NCBI GenBank assembly: GCA_902806575.1
Contig: CADCXD010000019.1
Coordinates: 186,001-250,000, forward strand
Direction of reading: 5' to 3'
Origin: Jackrogersella multiformis
Taxonomy: Eukaryota; Ascomycota; Sordariomycetes; Xylariales; Hypoxylaceae
DNA length: 64,000 nucleotides
Shown here piece after piece: positions 12,101-22,785 of the stretch. The number at the start of each line of letters is the position of its first letter. Position 1 is the first letter of the stretch. The notes under the pieces are model-generated. The model had not been told where the DNA came from, did not search any database, and saw only the letters and a program-made list of their open reading frames with translations. A program made the translations under genes and the position numbers.

Positions 12101-12279
12101 TTCATGTGTTATTAGGATGATGCTAACGGGGGAAATAGGACAATATCCTTATGGCGGTCCGGGGCGAGGGCCTGGCAGAAGGCGGCGATGGAGCGGCGGC
12201 GGCGGAAGCCGGTCCCTCGGCCGAGCAGCAGAAAGTCGTTTATGTCCTGCATCCTAATTGCGCCGTAGAGGAGTACTAA
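9126..12279 (+). CDS. MCM6: MCM6, replicative helicase subunit
   Basis: AAA+ subunit of the MCM2-7 replicative DNA helicase. Three exons: 9126-9400, 9464-12005 and 12139-12279; 985 aa. Zinc-binding cysteines lie at about 265, 268, 287 and 292 (CENC and CPNAEC). The segment RQSTFVDWQKVRIQENSSEI is diagnostic of MCM6. The Walker A variant GDPSTSKS is at about 523-530, Walker B CCIDEFDK at 584-591, and the arginine finger SRFD at 655-658. A strongly acidic Asp/Asn-rich tract lies between the ATPase core and the C-terminal winged-helix region. The true start is the ATG at 9126 because the upstream in-frame codon is TTG. The last exon supplies a 46-residue C-terminus that the unspliced frame would replace with intron translation. 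Intron sizes are 63 and 133 nt. Confidence 0.97.
11556..11760 (+). repeat. Asp/Asn/Glu-rich low-complexity coding tract in MCM6
   Basis: GAC/GAA/AAC-rich sequence encoding an acidic region with DNNDNNNNNDNDDD between the AAA+ core and the winged helix. Compositional repeat inside the exon; the frame stays open. Confidence 0.8.
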
Positions 12280-12660
12280 ACTACACGGTGGCATGTAATG
12301 GATTAGGCTGTTGTGCTATCATGTTCGAGTTTGAGGAGGTTCGGAACTGAGTACTACTCATACCCACACAGGACACGTTTACACCTACCTTAATAGGTAG
12401 GTTGGTGTGGATGTCCACACGATTGGTTAATGACGAAGATGGAATCGCTCAAAGTGCCACGAAGACACCCACGTACATAACGAAGTGAAATAACTACGGA
12501 ACGAATGCTCTCGAGGAAGCGAGTTTTTTTGTAAGGGCGTCTGGAGTCCGGGCTGGGCTTGGGCTAGGGCTGGGAACGATGATATCATTAATTACCCCGA
12601 GGTACCTTAGAGGAAATATAGGGCGAGATGAGATCAAATGACTAATACGAGATGATACGT

Positions 12661-12679
12661 GATGAGATGAGATGAGATC
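12661..12679. repeat. GATGA microsatellite
   Basis: Near-perfect pentanucleotide repeats GATGA; a related degenerate stretch precedes it from 12625. Confidence 0.85.
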
Positions 12680-12819
12680 AAATGTCTGTGCTTGGTCTGT
12701 TGGGATTGAGATATGTGTATGTACGTACGTACGTTTGTGTGTCTATGCATGTATATTAGGTATGCATGGCTCTAGGCTTGAGACCAAATGTGAACGGTTG
12801 AAAGTGATCGCTAAATCAG

Positions 12820-12840
12820 ATCAAATCAAATCAAATCAAA
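12820..12840. repeat. TCAAA microsatellite
   Basis: About four units of TCAAA in tandem. Confidence 0.85.
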
Positions 12841-12953
12841 TTTAAATCGAATCAAACAGCATGATTTCCATATATGTAGGTAGGTAACTTAGCTGAGAGC
12901 AGAGGGCAACTTATAATGGGCTAGATTAACACATGATAGCATTAAATTCACTT

Positions 12954-12969
12954 AGGTAGGTACCTACCT
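12954..12969. repeat. 16-bp perfect palindrome AGGTAGGTACCTACCT
   Basis: Perfect inverted repeat centred on GTAC, a member of the dispersed family described in the findings. Confidence 0.9.
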
Positions 12970-13097
12970 CGAGTTGTAGAACTAGTTAACTTGGACCAGG
13001 TACACATATAAATAGGTTGGTTAGTTACTCTGTTCATCCTCCTATTGCTAATAGAGGATGAGAAACGAGCCTCATGTAGGTACCTACCTGGGAACCT

Positions 13098-13122
13098 AAG
13101 GAAAGGAAAGGAAAGGAAAGGA
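13098..13122. repeat. GGAAA microsatellite
   Basis: About five tandem GGAAA units next to another TACCTACC motif. Confidence 0.85.
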
Positions 13123-14565
13123 GGCAGGTACCTATGTAATATGCCATATATGTACCCTTATGTATGGGGGCAAGCATACCTACCTACTAGAGACCCAAAA
13201 AAGGGGCATCACAATATGAAGTGCCTGGCTAGATACAATCCAATATGGATACGTCTGTCTCCTTACGCTCATAGCACTAAGCAGGTGATAATTTATGTCA
13301 TCTCATACCTAACCAATCGTCAAGACATGTAAGGCGAAGAAAGTAGGTACGGCATCTAGTTCGACTCGGCCTGATGTAGCTCTATAGGTGGCTTAGCTAG
13401 TCCTACAGCTACTCGCTCACATACTCCCGACCTCGCCAACTTCGATTGTGATACTCTCTACATTGGGCGTCATTGCAAGTCGTTATTAATAAATTATCAT
13501 GAACGAGTTATCATCAAATTATCATCAAGTTATTACTGAACCAACCAACCAACCGTGCCACATCAAGTATCAAGCATCAAGCATCAAGCATCATTACCAT
13601 CATAAGCCACAAGTCACAAGTCAAGTCAAGTCACAACACCACAGCCACGGAACAGACAAGTTATATGAGAGCAGTTTCTTTATTAGTTGCATTTCTGATA
13701 AGAAGGACTTATCTGCCGTGCTAGGACCTATAGCAAGGAGCGGGTTGAGCTCGACGTCGACATCGTATCCTCTCTGCATCCGTATGGAGTAGATAATAGG
13801 GATAGCTCAGAGTGACCGAGCGACTGACCAGCCTTCTCCAGCTCGTACACACATGCTTATCGTGCGAACTCACTCGTGCGTAGCCTAGCAGTTTAGAAAA
13901 AAAGGATGGGGGGAGTAGCACAGTTCACGCATGCTCGCATGCCTTGCCGTTGCATTGTTTTCAGATTTATCATTTTGTCTGTGTGATTGATATAGGGTTT
14001 GTCTCGTCATATCTAGTCATCCGCATTCGGAAGACTTTCCAAACCCTCCTGTTCCGACAACACCCCAAGGTTCCATAGTCCGACAGTCCGGTGTTGTATA
14101 TGAAATGTCATGATCCGTCATGACCCAGTCCGGTGCAAAAAAAAACATGCACAGATGTCCTCACTGAATGCATCTCGAAATACCAATAGTAAGGTCGACA
14201 ACGAGATCTGACCCTAGATACTGGTGTCGAACGGACTAGTTTAGCATTACTTCTTCCGTACTCGTAGTCTGGAACCAGGGGTTGTCATATCATAGTAGAA
14301 AAAGGGCCAATGACATTTCCCTCGTATAAGAAGTACGCAGAAAAAGTGCGCCGTGAATGTTGTTGTACAAACTGCCGTCCGGGGGTACGCTGATTATCCG
14401 TACGACAGTAAGAAGTAGATGAAACCCGCAATAATAATTTATTGCAATCGAGTATACAAGGAAGAGTTTAGGTGAACGCCGCTGATGAGTTGGGCGTGAT
14501 CGAGCAGCTGTCGTATATAAATAGTTGTAGCTGGTTTGATCTTGCAACTTTCGAGCGGATTACGT

Positions 14566-17500
14566 TTACCAATGTGGCGCCGCGACAGCCGCCGCGTTTC
14601 TGGTGGAGTTCTCGGTTCGAGGTCTATATCCTCCACGTCCGCTGCGGGTAGAAGGGCGACTGGGTGGGTGGGATGAAGTGCGATCACCGGGGTGGTCAGA
14701 GTGCTCTCTGCCGCCGCGTTGCCCACCGCGACCTGATAATCGTCGGGCGCCTCCTCGGGGTCCCTGGCGGCGTTGGTTACTATTGGAGCGACTGCTCGCG
14801 AAAGGCATTAAGAGGGTCTTTGCCTCTGGCATGAAAGGAGCCGAGACTCGGATCACGCTTTTGCCATTCAACGTTTCCGGCACAGGAAATCTCAACGCCT
14901 CAGCACACGTCGGATCGACTCGTAGCTTGATCGGCGTGGGATCAAAGTTGAGCTCCGCAGCTTGCCACAATGCATCCGGCGCCTCACTAGGGAGGCGGAC
15001 AGCAGGTAGCGAGCCCATCTCCTGTTCTCCGAAGCATTCTTCAGCCATTTCCTTGCTGGTAAAGTCACTAGCCTCAGAAGCCACAGAGCTTGCCGAGTGT
15101 GAAAGCCCAGGTAGTGCAACGGTTGCGGGGTCGTACGAGTGGGTGTGTTCTAGTGCGATTCTGCTGGAGGAATCCACATCCATAGACTTTGCCGGAGGAG
15201 TCGACTTCTTTCCCATAAGACTGTTAATCTTATCCTGCCAGTTCTCCTGCGACGCAATCTCATGAGGCGTCTGAGGAATCCCGCCGTAATTCTTCCCTCT
15301 GCTAGAGGGACGGGGAGCGGCTGACTGCTGATTCCCCCTGGCAGGTGCTGCAGCTGCAGCTGCGAAAGATATCGGCGCCGGCTTAGCAGACGGCACGATT
15401 GGACTAGGGCCTGCCGAACCAGTTGCGGGTGGCAACTTGACGACCGGACGAGCTGGCGGCAGAGCTACATGCGGACGGGTGGCGTCACCGTCAAATACGG
15501 GATGGCCATCGGCGGTTGGCGGAGGCGGAGTCGGAGACTTCGTGCGGGCCTGCTCTTGACGGCTATCTTGGGGTTGTAACTCTCGGGCAGGAGGGAAAAA
15601 TCGAGAGCTGCTCCTGGGCTGAGCCGCGGGGCCAGATACATTTCTTTTACTCTGACCAACCTCATGGCGGCTACCATTGATCTTTCTACCAGCCTCCTTA
15701 GAATCTGCTCTAGCTTGAAAGTCGGAAGGCATGACACCTTTCCAACTGGCAAGCTCCTCCGCTGTCGGCTCAGCCCTTTTGGCCGCCTCTTTGGCAGCCA
15801 CCTCCCTAGCATCAGCTCTGGCTTGGAAATCGCTAGGCATAAGACCTTCCCATCTCGCAACCTCTTCTGCAGTCGGCTCCATCGCAGGGCGTTCATCCTG
15901 AGCGGGATTCGCTGTCGAATTCCTTGTAGGAATGTACGAACTGTTCGGCCGGACATCATTGTGGTTGCTAGGGGGATTCGGACCTGGACCGTTTGGTCCG
16001 TGCCTAGTCATGTGTCTCTTGTCGCCAGGCTTCGCACGCCAGCCCTCGGTAATCGGGATTACTGCATCATCCTTCTGAGCGTTGATCCGCTCTTGCAGTT
16101 CCCTCGCTCGCCTGAGATCATCCTCTTCAACGGTGGCGGCAAAGGACTTCCACGAACTCGCAGAATTCTGCTCGGGTCTCTGAGACATATTGGAAGGGCG
16201 GCCGCGGGGCGGGCCAATAGGGGCCAAGCGGTTACCAGAGATAGACTCGGGACGCACAGGTTGTTGCGATGTAGTACGAGGAGGCCCGATGGGCGCTGGG
16301 CGATGGTTACGCTCGCTGACCGGAGCTGCGCGGGAATCAGGTAGTAGCCCTAAGTCTGGGTTGAACGTACCGTTCCCGAGCGAACGATCGTTGCCAGGAG
16401 CACCCCAGACGTTCCGAGACGTGTTCTGATGACCACCGCCCCACGAGGTAAACCGCTCCGGTTGTTGAGGGGCTTCGGGCCAGGTCGCTGTAGACTGGGA
16501 GTTTGACACGTGAGGAATCTGCATCGTGTGACTTGGAGATCGTTGAGCATCTCCGTTGGCTCGGTTGTCACCATGCGTTGCCATATGGCCAGATTCAACC
16601 GTGACCTCTGAAGGGGATTTTGCCTCTGGATTAGCGGGAATACCAGTGCGTGGAGTGTAGGTAGACACGGCGGGGGAATCGTCTTTCTTGCCCTCCTTCT
16701 TCGCACTCTTACGCTCAGGAGCAGGGCCCATAGCCTTAAGCTTCTCGGCGATTCGAGCTTTGCGTGCCTCCTCCTCGCGCGCTTCCTGTTCTAGTCTACG
16801 CTTAATCGCCTGCTCACGGCGCTCTCGCATGATTTTCTTTTGCAAAGCAACGTCGTCCTCTTGAGGCTGTACATCAACAGTAGGTGAGGTATAGTAAGGC
16901 GTAGCATGTGTTTGGGCGGGAGAAGGTCGGGGTTGATACGGGTGGGTAGGCTGTAGACGTGGTGTTGGCTGGTGATGAGCAGACACCGGGCTCTCTGCAC
17001 CTCCTGTAACAGAGCCTGCTCGAGATTGGTACGATTCCGGAGGTGGTGGAATATCGTATGGTTTGTTAAGTTTATGGGCCAGCATACCACTAGTACCGCT
17101 GACGTTAGAGGAGCCGCGACGACGATACGGACCTTCTTGGCCACTGGTTCTGCTCGTCTGGAAAGCAGCAGATGGCTCTGCAGGACCTTGCTGGTCGTGA
17201 TGTTGAGGTCGCTGCAGAACAGCTGGCTGGCGGCCATGAGCCTCATTCCTGGAACCTCTACGATCCGTCACCGGCTCATATCGTCCCGAGTGCGAGTTAT
17301 AGAGCTGACTATTGTTACTAGCCTGCCCGTCTCTGAACCCGGAGCGACTGAAGTCATCGGCAGCGATTTCCTTGGTCGGAAGAGAGGTTGCACTGTTAGC
17401 CATAGGGTCCCGTGCCGGAGAACGCGAAACCAATGCTAAAGTAGGCGGATCCATCTGTCCAGGAGACACCCTCTCAACGGGTGGTAAGCGTCCCCAAGGT

Positions 17501-18746
17501 GACTTAGCAGGCGTCGGCAATGCTGGCGGTTTCGCAACCAAGGTGGGCTTCTCAGGTGCACCCTTGAGCACCAGGCTCTTCCCCGCAGCTAGAGCGTTCG
17601 GCTTGACTGAAGGAGATCCGGTTGCGCTAATAGTCGGAGCGGGTGATTTCGGCTTAGGTGGCACGGGAGCCGGTTCCTTGTCGAACGTGGCAGGGACCAT
17701 AGGGACCATAGGGACCGCAGAGACTACAGGGACTGCATGGACGACGCTAGGACTCGGGGCACTTTCATGGGGTAATGTAATCTTTGTTCCATCAGTCCAC
17801 GTTATGGTCTCGGGGGCCCACTCCTCGTCGTCGTCGATATCAGCCCAGTTAGATTGACCTTTAGCATCTTCCGGTCCCAGACGACCCGCCATGTGTATAC
17901 CGAATTTTTGCATTAGCTCTTCGTCCGACAACTTCTTCTGTTCTGGCTGGGATACGGCTACTGTAAAGATTAGCAGGAGTCTAAGATTAACCAGCAGCCC
18001 GAGTTATCACACTGTTACTTACGTTTATTCCGATTCCAAACGGTATTCGGATCGGGAGCAGAAGCGGGTTTACCATTGCTACTCAGAGTCTTGGTGGAAC
18101 CACCAAGGCTGCTGCCAGACTTGGCGACCAGTTTGAGGCGAGAAGCAGATGCATTAGGAGGAGGCTGCGGCGTCGAAGAGGCAGAGCCGGTGGCGGAATC
18201 GGGGCGGGCGGTGGAGTTCGAAGCAGCCTTCGAAGCAAGATAGGTTCGATTCACCGAAACGGATTTGAAGCTCTGAGGCCTCTTGATGCTCGAGGAGGTA
18301 CGCGCATGGTTCTTGTCACCGAGACGTGCCTTAGATGATTCTGTATCTGAACCCCCGCTCACGCTAACTTCAGCCGAGTTCACTAGTTCGTCGACGATAT
18401 CTGCGATTTGCTTATTCTCGACGTCGGAAGAGGTTCCGTTTAGTGTTGCACTCGAATGGCCAGCATGTTGAGCGACGTCGCTTGAAACAGCTGAATGGGT
18501 CTGTAGTGAAACGTGTGTGAGTGGACGGGTTTGCGACGGGGGCGCACACGAGCAATTGCATGGGGATAATGGGGATCATATGGAAGCGGATGATGAGGGA
18601 AGGGAGAAGATGGCAAGAGGGAGGGAATGAATGATTTTGGGGACGAAGGACGACACGACACGAGATGTGATGTGATATGTACTTACGAGGGCAGGTTCAG
18701 TTAGAGATGCATCCGGCTGATTATCGTTTGGCTCAGTCGCCATCAT
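14566..18746 (-). CDS. Large disordered fungal protein with RGG tail, function unknown
   Basis: Three exons: 18746-18687, 18500-18023 and 17960-14566; 1310 aa. I do not assign a family name. The sequence is Ser/Pro/Gln-rich throughout. One compact block (about residues 187-240) reads SDEELMQKFGIHMAGRL followed by WADIDDDEEWAPETITW, which looks conserved rather than random. A charged segment (RERREQAIKRRLEQEAREE) suggests a short helical or coiled stretch. Two tandem 36-residue repeats begin at about 874 and 910, each starting EPTAEE and containing MPSDFQARAD. The C-terminal 60 residues are Gly/Arg-rich with RGG/RGG-like repeats, typical of RNA-binding tails. Cytoplasmic mRNA or translation-related roles are inference only. 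Frames agree over both introns; two adjacent in-frame ATGs exist at 18746 and 18743. Confidence 0.85.
15664..15879 (-). repeat. Tandem 36-codon coding duplication
   Basis: Two successive segments of the 1310-residue protein, starting at about residues 874 and 910, share EPTAEE, a W-E/K-G pair and MPSDFQARAD. The DNA copies have diverged at third positions, so this is not a recent duplication. Confidence 0.8.
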
Positions 18747-20344
18747 CCAACTTGAGATGTCGTGAAACGTAATTGTTTGCGTTTGCGTCGCGATCGAAGA
18801 GTACGGTGCGTTGCGTTGCGATGCTCGAGCGCGAAGTGATCAGTGGTGGTAGTAGTGGTGGTGGTTACTTGAGGCTGACGGTTGGTAGAGGTGGTCAGTT
18901 GAAGGTTGCGTATTTGGCGTCACGCCGTTGAGAGAAAATCGGAGTCGGGTTACTTTACTAACGGTACCGAATAGGTATCTAAAAGTAGAAAGTAGAAGAA
19001 GAAAAAAAAGGAAACGAGAGGAAAAAAAAAAAAAAAAGAGACTTGAATCAGCCTCGTTGGCTCAGAGGCGCGACTAAAATTGATTTTAGTACAAGTACCT
19101 CGCTCTCGATATAGGTGATGAGGGTGTAAGGAGAGAGTGTATAGTGATTCAATACCTCAAAAAAATGTAGTGGGTTGTTGCAAAGTTGAAGGTTTAGTCC
19201 TAACGGCCCTTCCAAACCAAATGTTCAGCGTCGTGTTGTCAAAAGTTTACAACATTGGGTCCCGAGCTTTTGGGGCTTGCGCACTAATAAGAGTGGAGAA
19301 AAACGATGAATTGGTGGAAGACTGTTAGAAGAGAGCGGCTGGGAAAAGACGAGGTGGAACCATCCAGGCAAAGTGAGGGTGGGGCTATTGTGGCTGAAGT
19401 GGTGAGAAGGACACCCGGTGACTCGCGCCTTCTGGCATCTCTGAACACCTGTCAAGGACTAGCCTGACAGCTGCCACTCGACTGACTCACAACCTTCCAG
19501 TGTGTATGATGTACTCAGGTACTACCTACATGTAGGTACCTAGGTATCTGCCTATGTAGGTACATGGGTACATACTTAGGTATAATACCTTAGGTAGGTA
19601 GCTATGTAACCTGGACGTAAACGAAGAAAATGGTAGGGTACTTACATATACGCAAGTGTTTATGAAATATCTGTATGTCTGAAAGTTGGTGATGACCTTT
19701 TTCTGATCGATAATGTATGTGTAGGATGTAACGTGAGAAATACGTGAGAAATATGTGCGATGTAAAAGTGTAAAGTAAAAAGAGGAAAGAGTGTCCAGGA
19801 AATATGGATGGGTAAGTTTGAAGAAGGATTACCTGAGAAAAAGAAACGCGGAAGAAGTTTGTGGTACCGGTTCTTAGGTGACTCGAAAATTCCATTATGA
19901 TCTCTATAGTGATCCTAGTTACCTAAGTCGCCTACGCGTAGGTACGTGTTATGTTTCGAGGGTTGGCGTCACGCGGCAAAATCAACAAGGTCTACTGAGT
20001 ATATGTAATAGCGTACCTACCTACCTAGGTAGGTAGGTACTTAGGTGGGTTGTGTACCTATGATTCAAAAGCGAATATATAAAGGTATATAAAATGACTT
20101 GGAACCAACCCAATGGGATATTGCGTCATTCATCGCAAATTCATCCTACGTACTGGACGAGGTGAATGCCACATCAGGACAAATATGAAAACTGTAGAAT
20201 TCTTTGACGAGACTAGGCTCCGTTTTTTTCTAGTACACAGAGGCTATCTATGTTTGATGCCATCTATCTTATGTACATCTTGCCTGCTTGCCTGCATGGC
20301 CCTATCTAGTTCTCCCACCCGATGCCTTAGGATAGTAAACCTGC
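18747..20344. other. Intergenic region with palindromes and purine tracts
   Basis: About 1.6 kb. A/G tracts occupy 18990-19040; TAGGTACC motifs cluster at 19525-19600 and at 20013-20048. Frames such as the one at 19602-19895 (minus) are low-complexity Phe/Ile/Leu-rich and not supported as genes. Confidence 0.55.
20013..20040. repeat. 28-bp perfect palindrome of the CCTAGG family
   Basis: The left half GTACCTACCTACCT is followed directly by its exact reverse complement, with no spacer. It is the longest perfect palindrome I found in the window and could extrude as a cruciform. Confidence 0.95.
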
Positions 20345-21048
20345 CTAGTGGGCGTTGTTCTTGTGGTGACCTATAGTGATATTAGAATTTACATGTGGAT
20401 TACCTAGGTAGAATAGAGAGTTATAAAGGAAGCTTACGTAGGTGGAAGTAATAGGTCATAGGGTATCCAACAACGAGGATGAGCCCAATCGCATGGATGA
20501 TAGCTATAGGAGAAACTCATTAGTACAAACATTTCCTCGCCCCTAGGGATCGCATAGGCAATAATGAAGATCGTTGGACATACGCTTGGCGGTAGGATTT
20601 TTGCCAAAGTGTTTGGCTTGATATCTGCCGAGTAGACCAGTGGCTTGGATCTCGGGAGCAGGTCCTCGAGGGAGTTTCTCGTAGAAGCTGACAACACGCT
20701 TCATGCGGACGGCATCAGGAGCAGCGCCGATGGCCTAATAGCATATCCGTCAGCAAGTTTATAACTCTCTAACTCCTGCCGTACCCTGTCCTAGAACCAT
20801 GCAGAGAAAAATGCCGATTTCGAAAGCGAATGCAAACTCGTGGTCCTCCCAATCGCATCAAGGCCTAGAGCTAGGATTCGCAATAAAACGAGAAGATTCG
20901 GATAGTGTAGCATATATTATATTGGTACGTACATTCGGCGAAGCAACCTAGAATATCAATTAGCAACCCGTAGCTATTATATCTGCGGGATCCCACGGAC
21001 CTTTGGAGGGATGAGGGTCGAGAGGGCTCGACGAGTGACGAAGCTCAT
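20345..21048 (-). CDS. ATP17: Mitochondrial ATP synthase subunit f
   Basis: Small membrane subunit of the Fo part of F1Fo ATP synthase, in the inner membrane. Five exons by hand: 21048-21001, 20947-20933, 20734-20584, 20503-20438 and 20370-20345; 101 aa, the usual size. The product starts MSFVTRRALSTLIPPKVASP, continues IGAAPDAVRMKRVVSFYEKL and GLLGRYQAKHFGKNPTAKP, has one transmembrane helix (IIHAIGLILVVGYPMTYYF) and ends LRHHKNNAH, all matching fungal subunit f. Every junction has GT..AG and consistent phase. The second exon is only 15 nt. Because no exon is longer than 151 nt, single-frame searches show only a fragment of the gene. Divergent from the complex I subunit gene at 21547. Confidence 0.93.
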
Positions 21049-21546
21049 TGTGGCGGGTGCGGTCGCGACGGAGGGAAAAGAAAGGAAGAGAATGGGAGGG
21101 CTACAGAGATTATTCAACTGTGTCAAGGAGTGACGCAATTAGTGACCTCTGTTGCGATGCGATGCTGTGCTTGCTTGTAATTAAAGGTTGAATTGAGCTC
21201 AAAAGTGGGAAGGCCGTCGTTAATTGACGAAAGTATGAAAAGACCTCGCAGAAGTTGTAAAGTCGTACCTGGTCCGTGCGTTTAAAGCCTTTTAGTGCGG
21301 TAATTGCCGCTCTAGCCAATCAAAACCCCTCATAACCCATAACCTTGGAACTCGATTATCTACGTATCTATCTCAACATCTAGGTTAACTCTAAATCTTA
21401 AGTTATTCTTAAGTCAAATCCTAAATCGCTTCAATACAAGAATTCACCCACATCCTACCTACCCGCATAAAACCCCTTCCAATCGCGCCACCATCTACAT
21501 TAACCTGCGGCTCCTGGACTGGGAGGGTCCAACTCACAAACACGAT
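21049..21546. promoter_or_regulatory. Shared divergent promoter region, ATP17 / NDUFS4
   Basis: 498 bp between the start codons of two nuclear-encoded oxidative phosphorylation genes on opposite strands. No TAGGTACC palindrome cluster is present here except a single TACCTACC near 21456. Specific factor sites are not claimed; co-regulation is inference from the arrangement. Confidence 0.5.
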
Positions 21547-22317
21547 ATGGCATCCCTCATGACCCAAGCGGCGGCAGCGAGCCTGCTAAGGAATGCGAGG
21601 TTGGTCTCGAGCAGACAGGCTCTAGCGATGGCGCAGAGGCGATTCAAATCCGACGACTCGACCACCTCCCTCGCCGAACCGAGCCAGCCTGCCGTCCCCG
21701 AGGAGAAACCGCGCAATGCGCCCGACTATGGCGTCCACATCGACAACGCAACATCGTACGTCCCGTACCGTCCCGCTCACCAATCCAGAAAACATAGTTG
21801 TGGCCGGAGTCGAGATTGATGCTGACGGGTATTTCATAGCACATTTACCCCCGTACCGAAGCGGTTAATGGATGGTAGCGAAGATCACGACGTGCTGCCG
21901 GCCGCCGTACTTTCCGGTGCTCCAATTGAGCTGCAAGCAAGAACTGTCCGGTAGGGAATCATCCGTTGCTATCGTATCTATGAGCGGCTATCTGACGAAT
22001 GATGTAGCATATATCGACCTGCAAAGCCCGCAACACAGTCCGGAACATGGGGTGCCCATCACTGGAGGATGGATTGGGATATTCTCTCCAAAGGACACCG
22101 ATGGGAGAATCCCTTAATGGGATGGCAGTCGTCCGGCGATTTCATGCAGGGCACCAAGCTCGAGTTCAAGTCCAAGGAAGATGCCATCGCATTCGCAGAG
22201 AAGCAGGGTTACGAATATTTCGTACAAGAGCCGAACGAGCGAGCTTTCACGCCGAAAGCTTACGCTAACAATTTCTTATACACGTCTAAGAAACTCAAGC
22301 ACATCCGAACCAAGTGA
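21547..22317 (+). CDS. NDUFS4: NADH:ubiquinone oxidoreductase (complex I) NDUFS4/18-21 kDa subunit
   Basis: Accessory subunit of mitochondrial complex I, peripheral arm near the N module. Three exons: 21547-21755, 21840-21950 and 22008-22317; 209 aa. An Arg/Ala/Ser-rich N-terminal presequence (MASLMTQAAAASLLRNARLV) is followed by the conserved core: IYRPAKPATQSG, WRMDWDILSKGHRWENPLMGW, then F-KSKEDAIAFAEKQGYEYFV and the basic ending KKLKHIRTK. These are the signature blocks of NDUFS4 (ETC complex I subunit conserved region). Introns are 84 and 57 nt. The middle exon has no long open frame of its own, and the third exon opens in a different frame from the longest false frame there. Neighbour ATP17 is transcribed divergently, also encoding a respiratory-chain component. 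Confidence 0.95.
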
Positions 22318-22785
22318 TTAATTAGATGGGAACAGAGGATCTGGAAGAAGTCACCGCATGGTTTTGTAGATAGATATACTACTACACAATAGTATTTCGA
22401 ATGCACCTGAGTACACCTAAGTTTAATGCGCCCTGCGAAGCGGTCCTAATTCCCGTGATTGGCCGTCGCATTCTTGCCCCCTAAGCCCTAATGTGAATCA
22501 TGCCCTGAGTGATCATCGAAGCCTTTTATGCCCGTCTAAGCATGAAGCCTCTTCGAACAACTCCCACCGGCCGAGAACCTAAAACGCCTAATAACTGTTG
22601 AGGAGTACTCGAAACCGACGAGCTCCCAGCTCTGGATATTTCCTAACCTATAACGCCTGCCCCACCTCCAGAAACGCCCTTAATTACATGTCCTGTTTCC
22701 ACCGTTTTTGTCACTGGGAGGGTAGTAGGGAGAAAGCCCGACTAAAATCATCGAGACTGCCCTGGAAAGGCTGATTACCAAGCCA
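22318..22785. other. Intergenic between convergent genes
   Basis: About 470 bp between the 3' ends of the NDUFS4 and GID8 genes. Nothing recognisable. Confidence 0.6.

Larger units (their letters stand above)
12280..14565. other. Intergenic region rich in microsatellites and palindromes
   Basis: About 2.3 kb between the 3' ends of convergent genes. It holds several short tandem repeats (GATGA near 12661-12679, GTAC at 12721-12734, TCAAA at 12820-12840, GGAAA at 13098-13122, ATCAAG-like near 13560-13640) and TAGGTACC palindromes at 12391, 12878, 12954 and 13076. No convincing gene. Confidence 0.6.

Noticed and set aside
13560..13640. Regular ATCAAGC / CACAAGTC repeats, considered as CRISPR or satellite
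   Set aside because: Degenerate simple repeat without spacers in a fungal intergenic region.
18240..18260. tRNA-like B box (GGTTCGATTC)
   Set aside because: It lies inside a coding exon and no A box or cloverleaf surrounds it. No tRNA was found elsewhere by B-box inspection.
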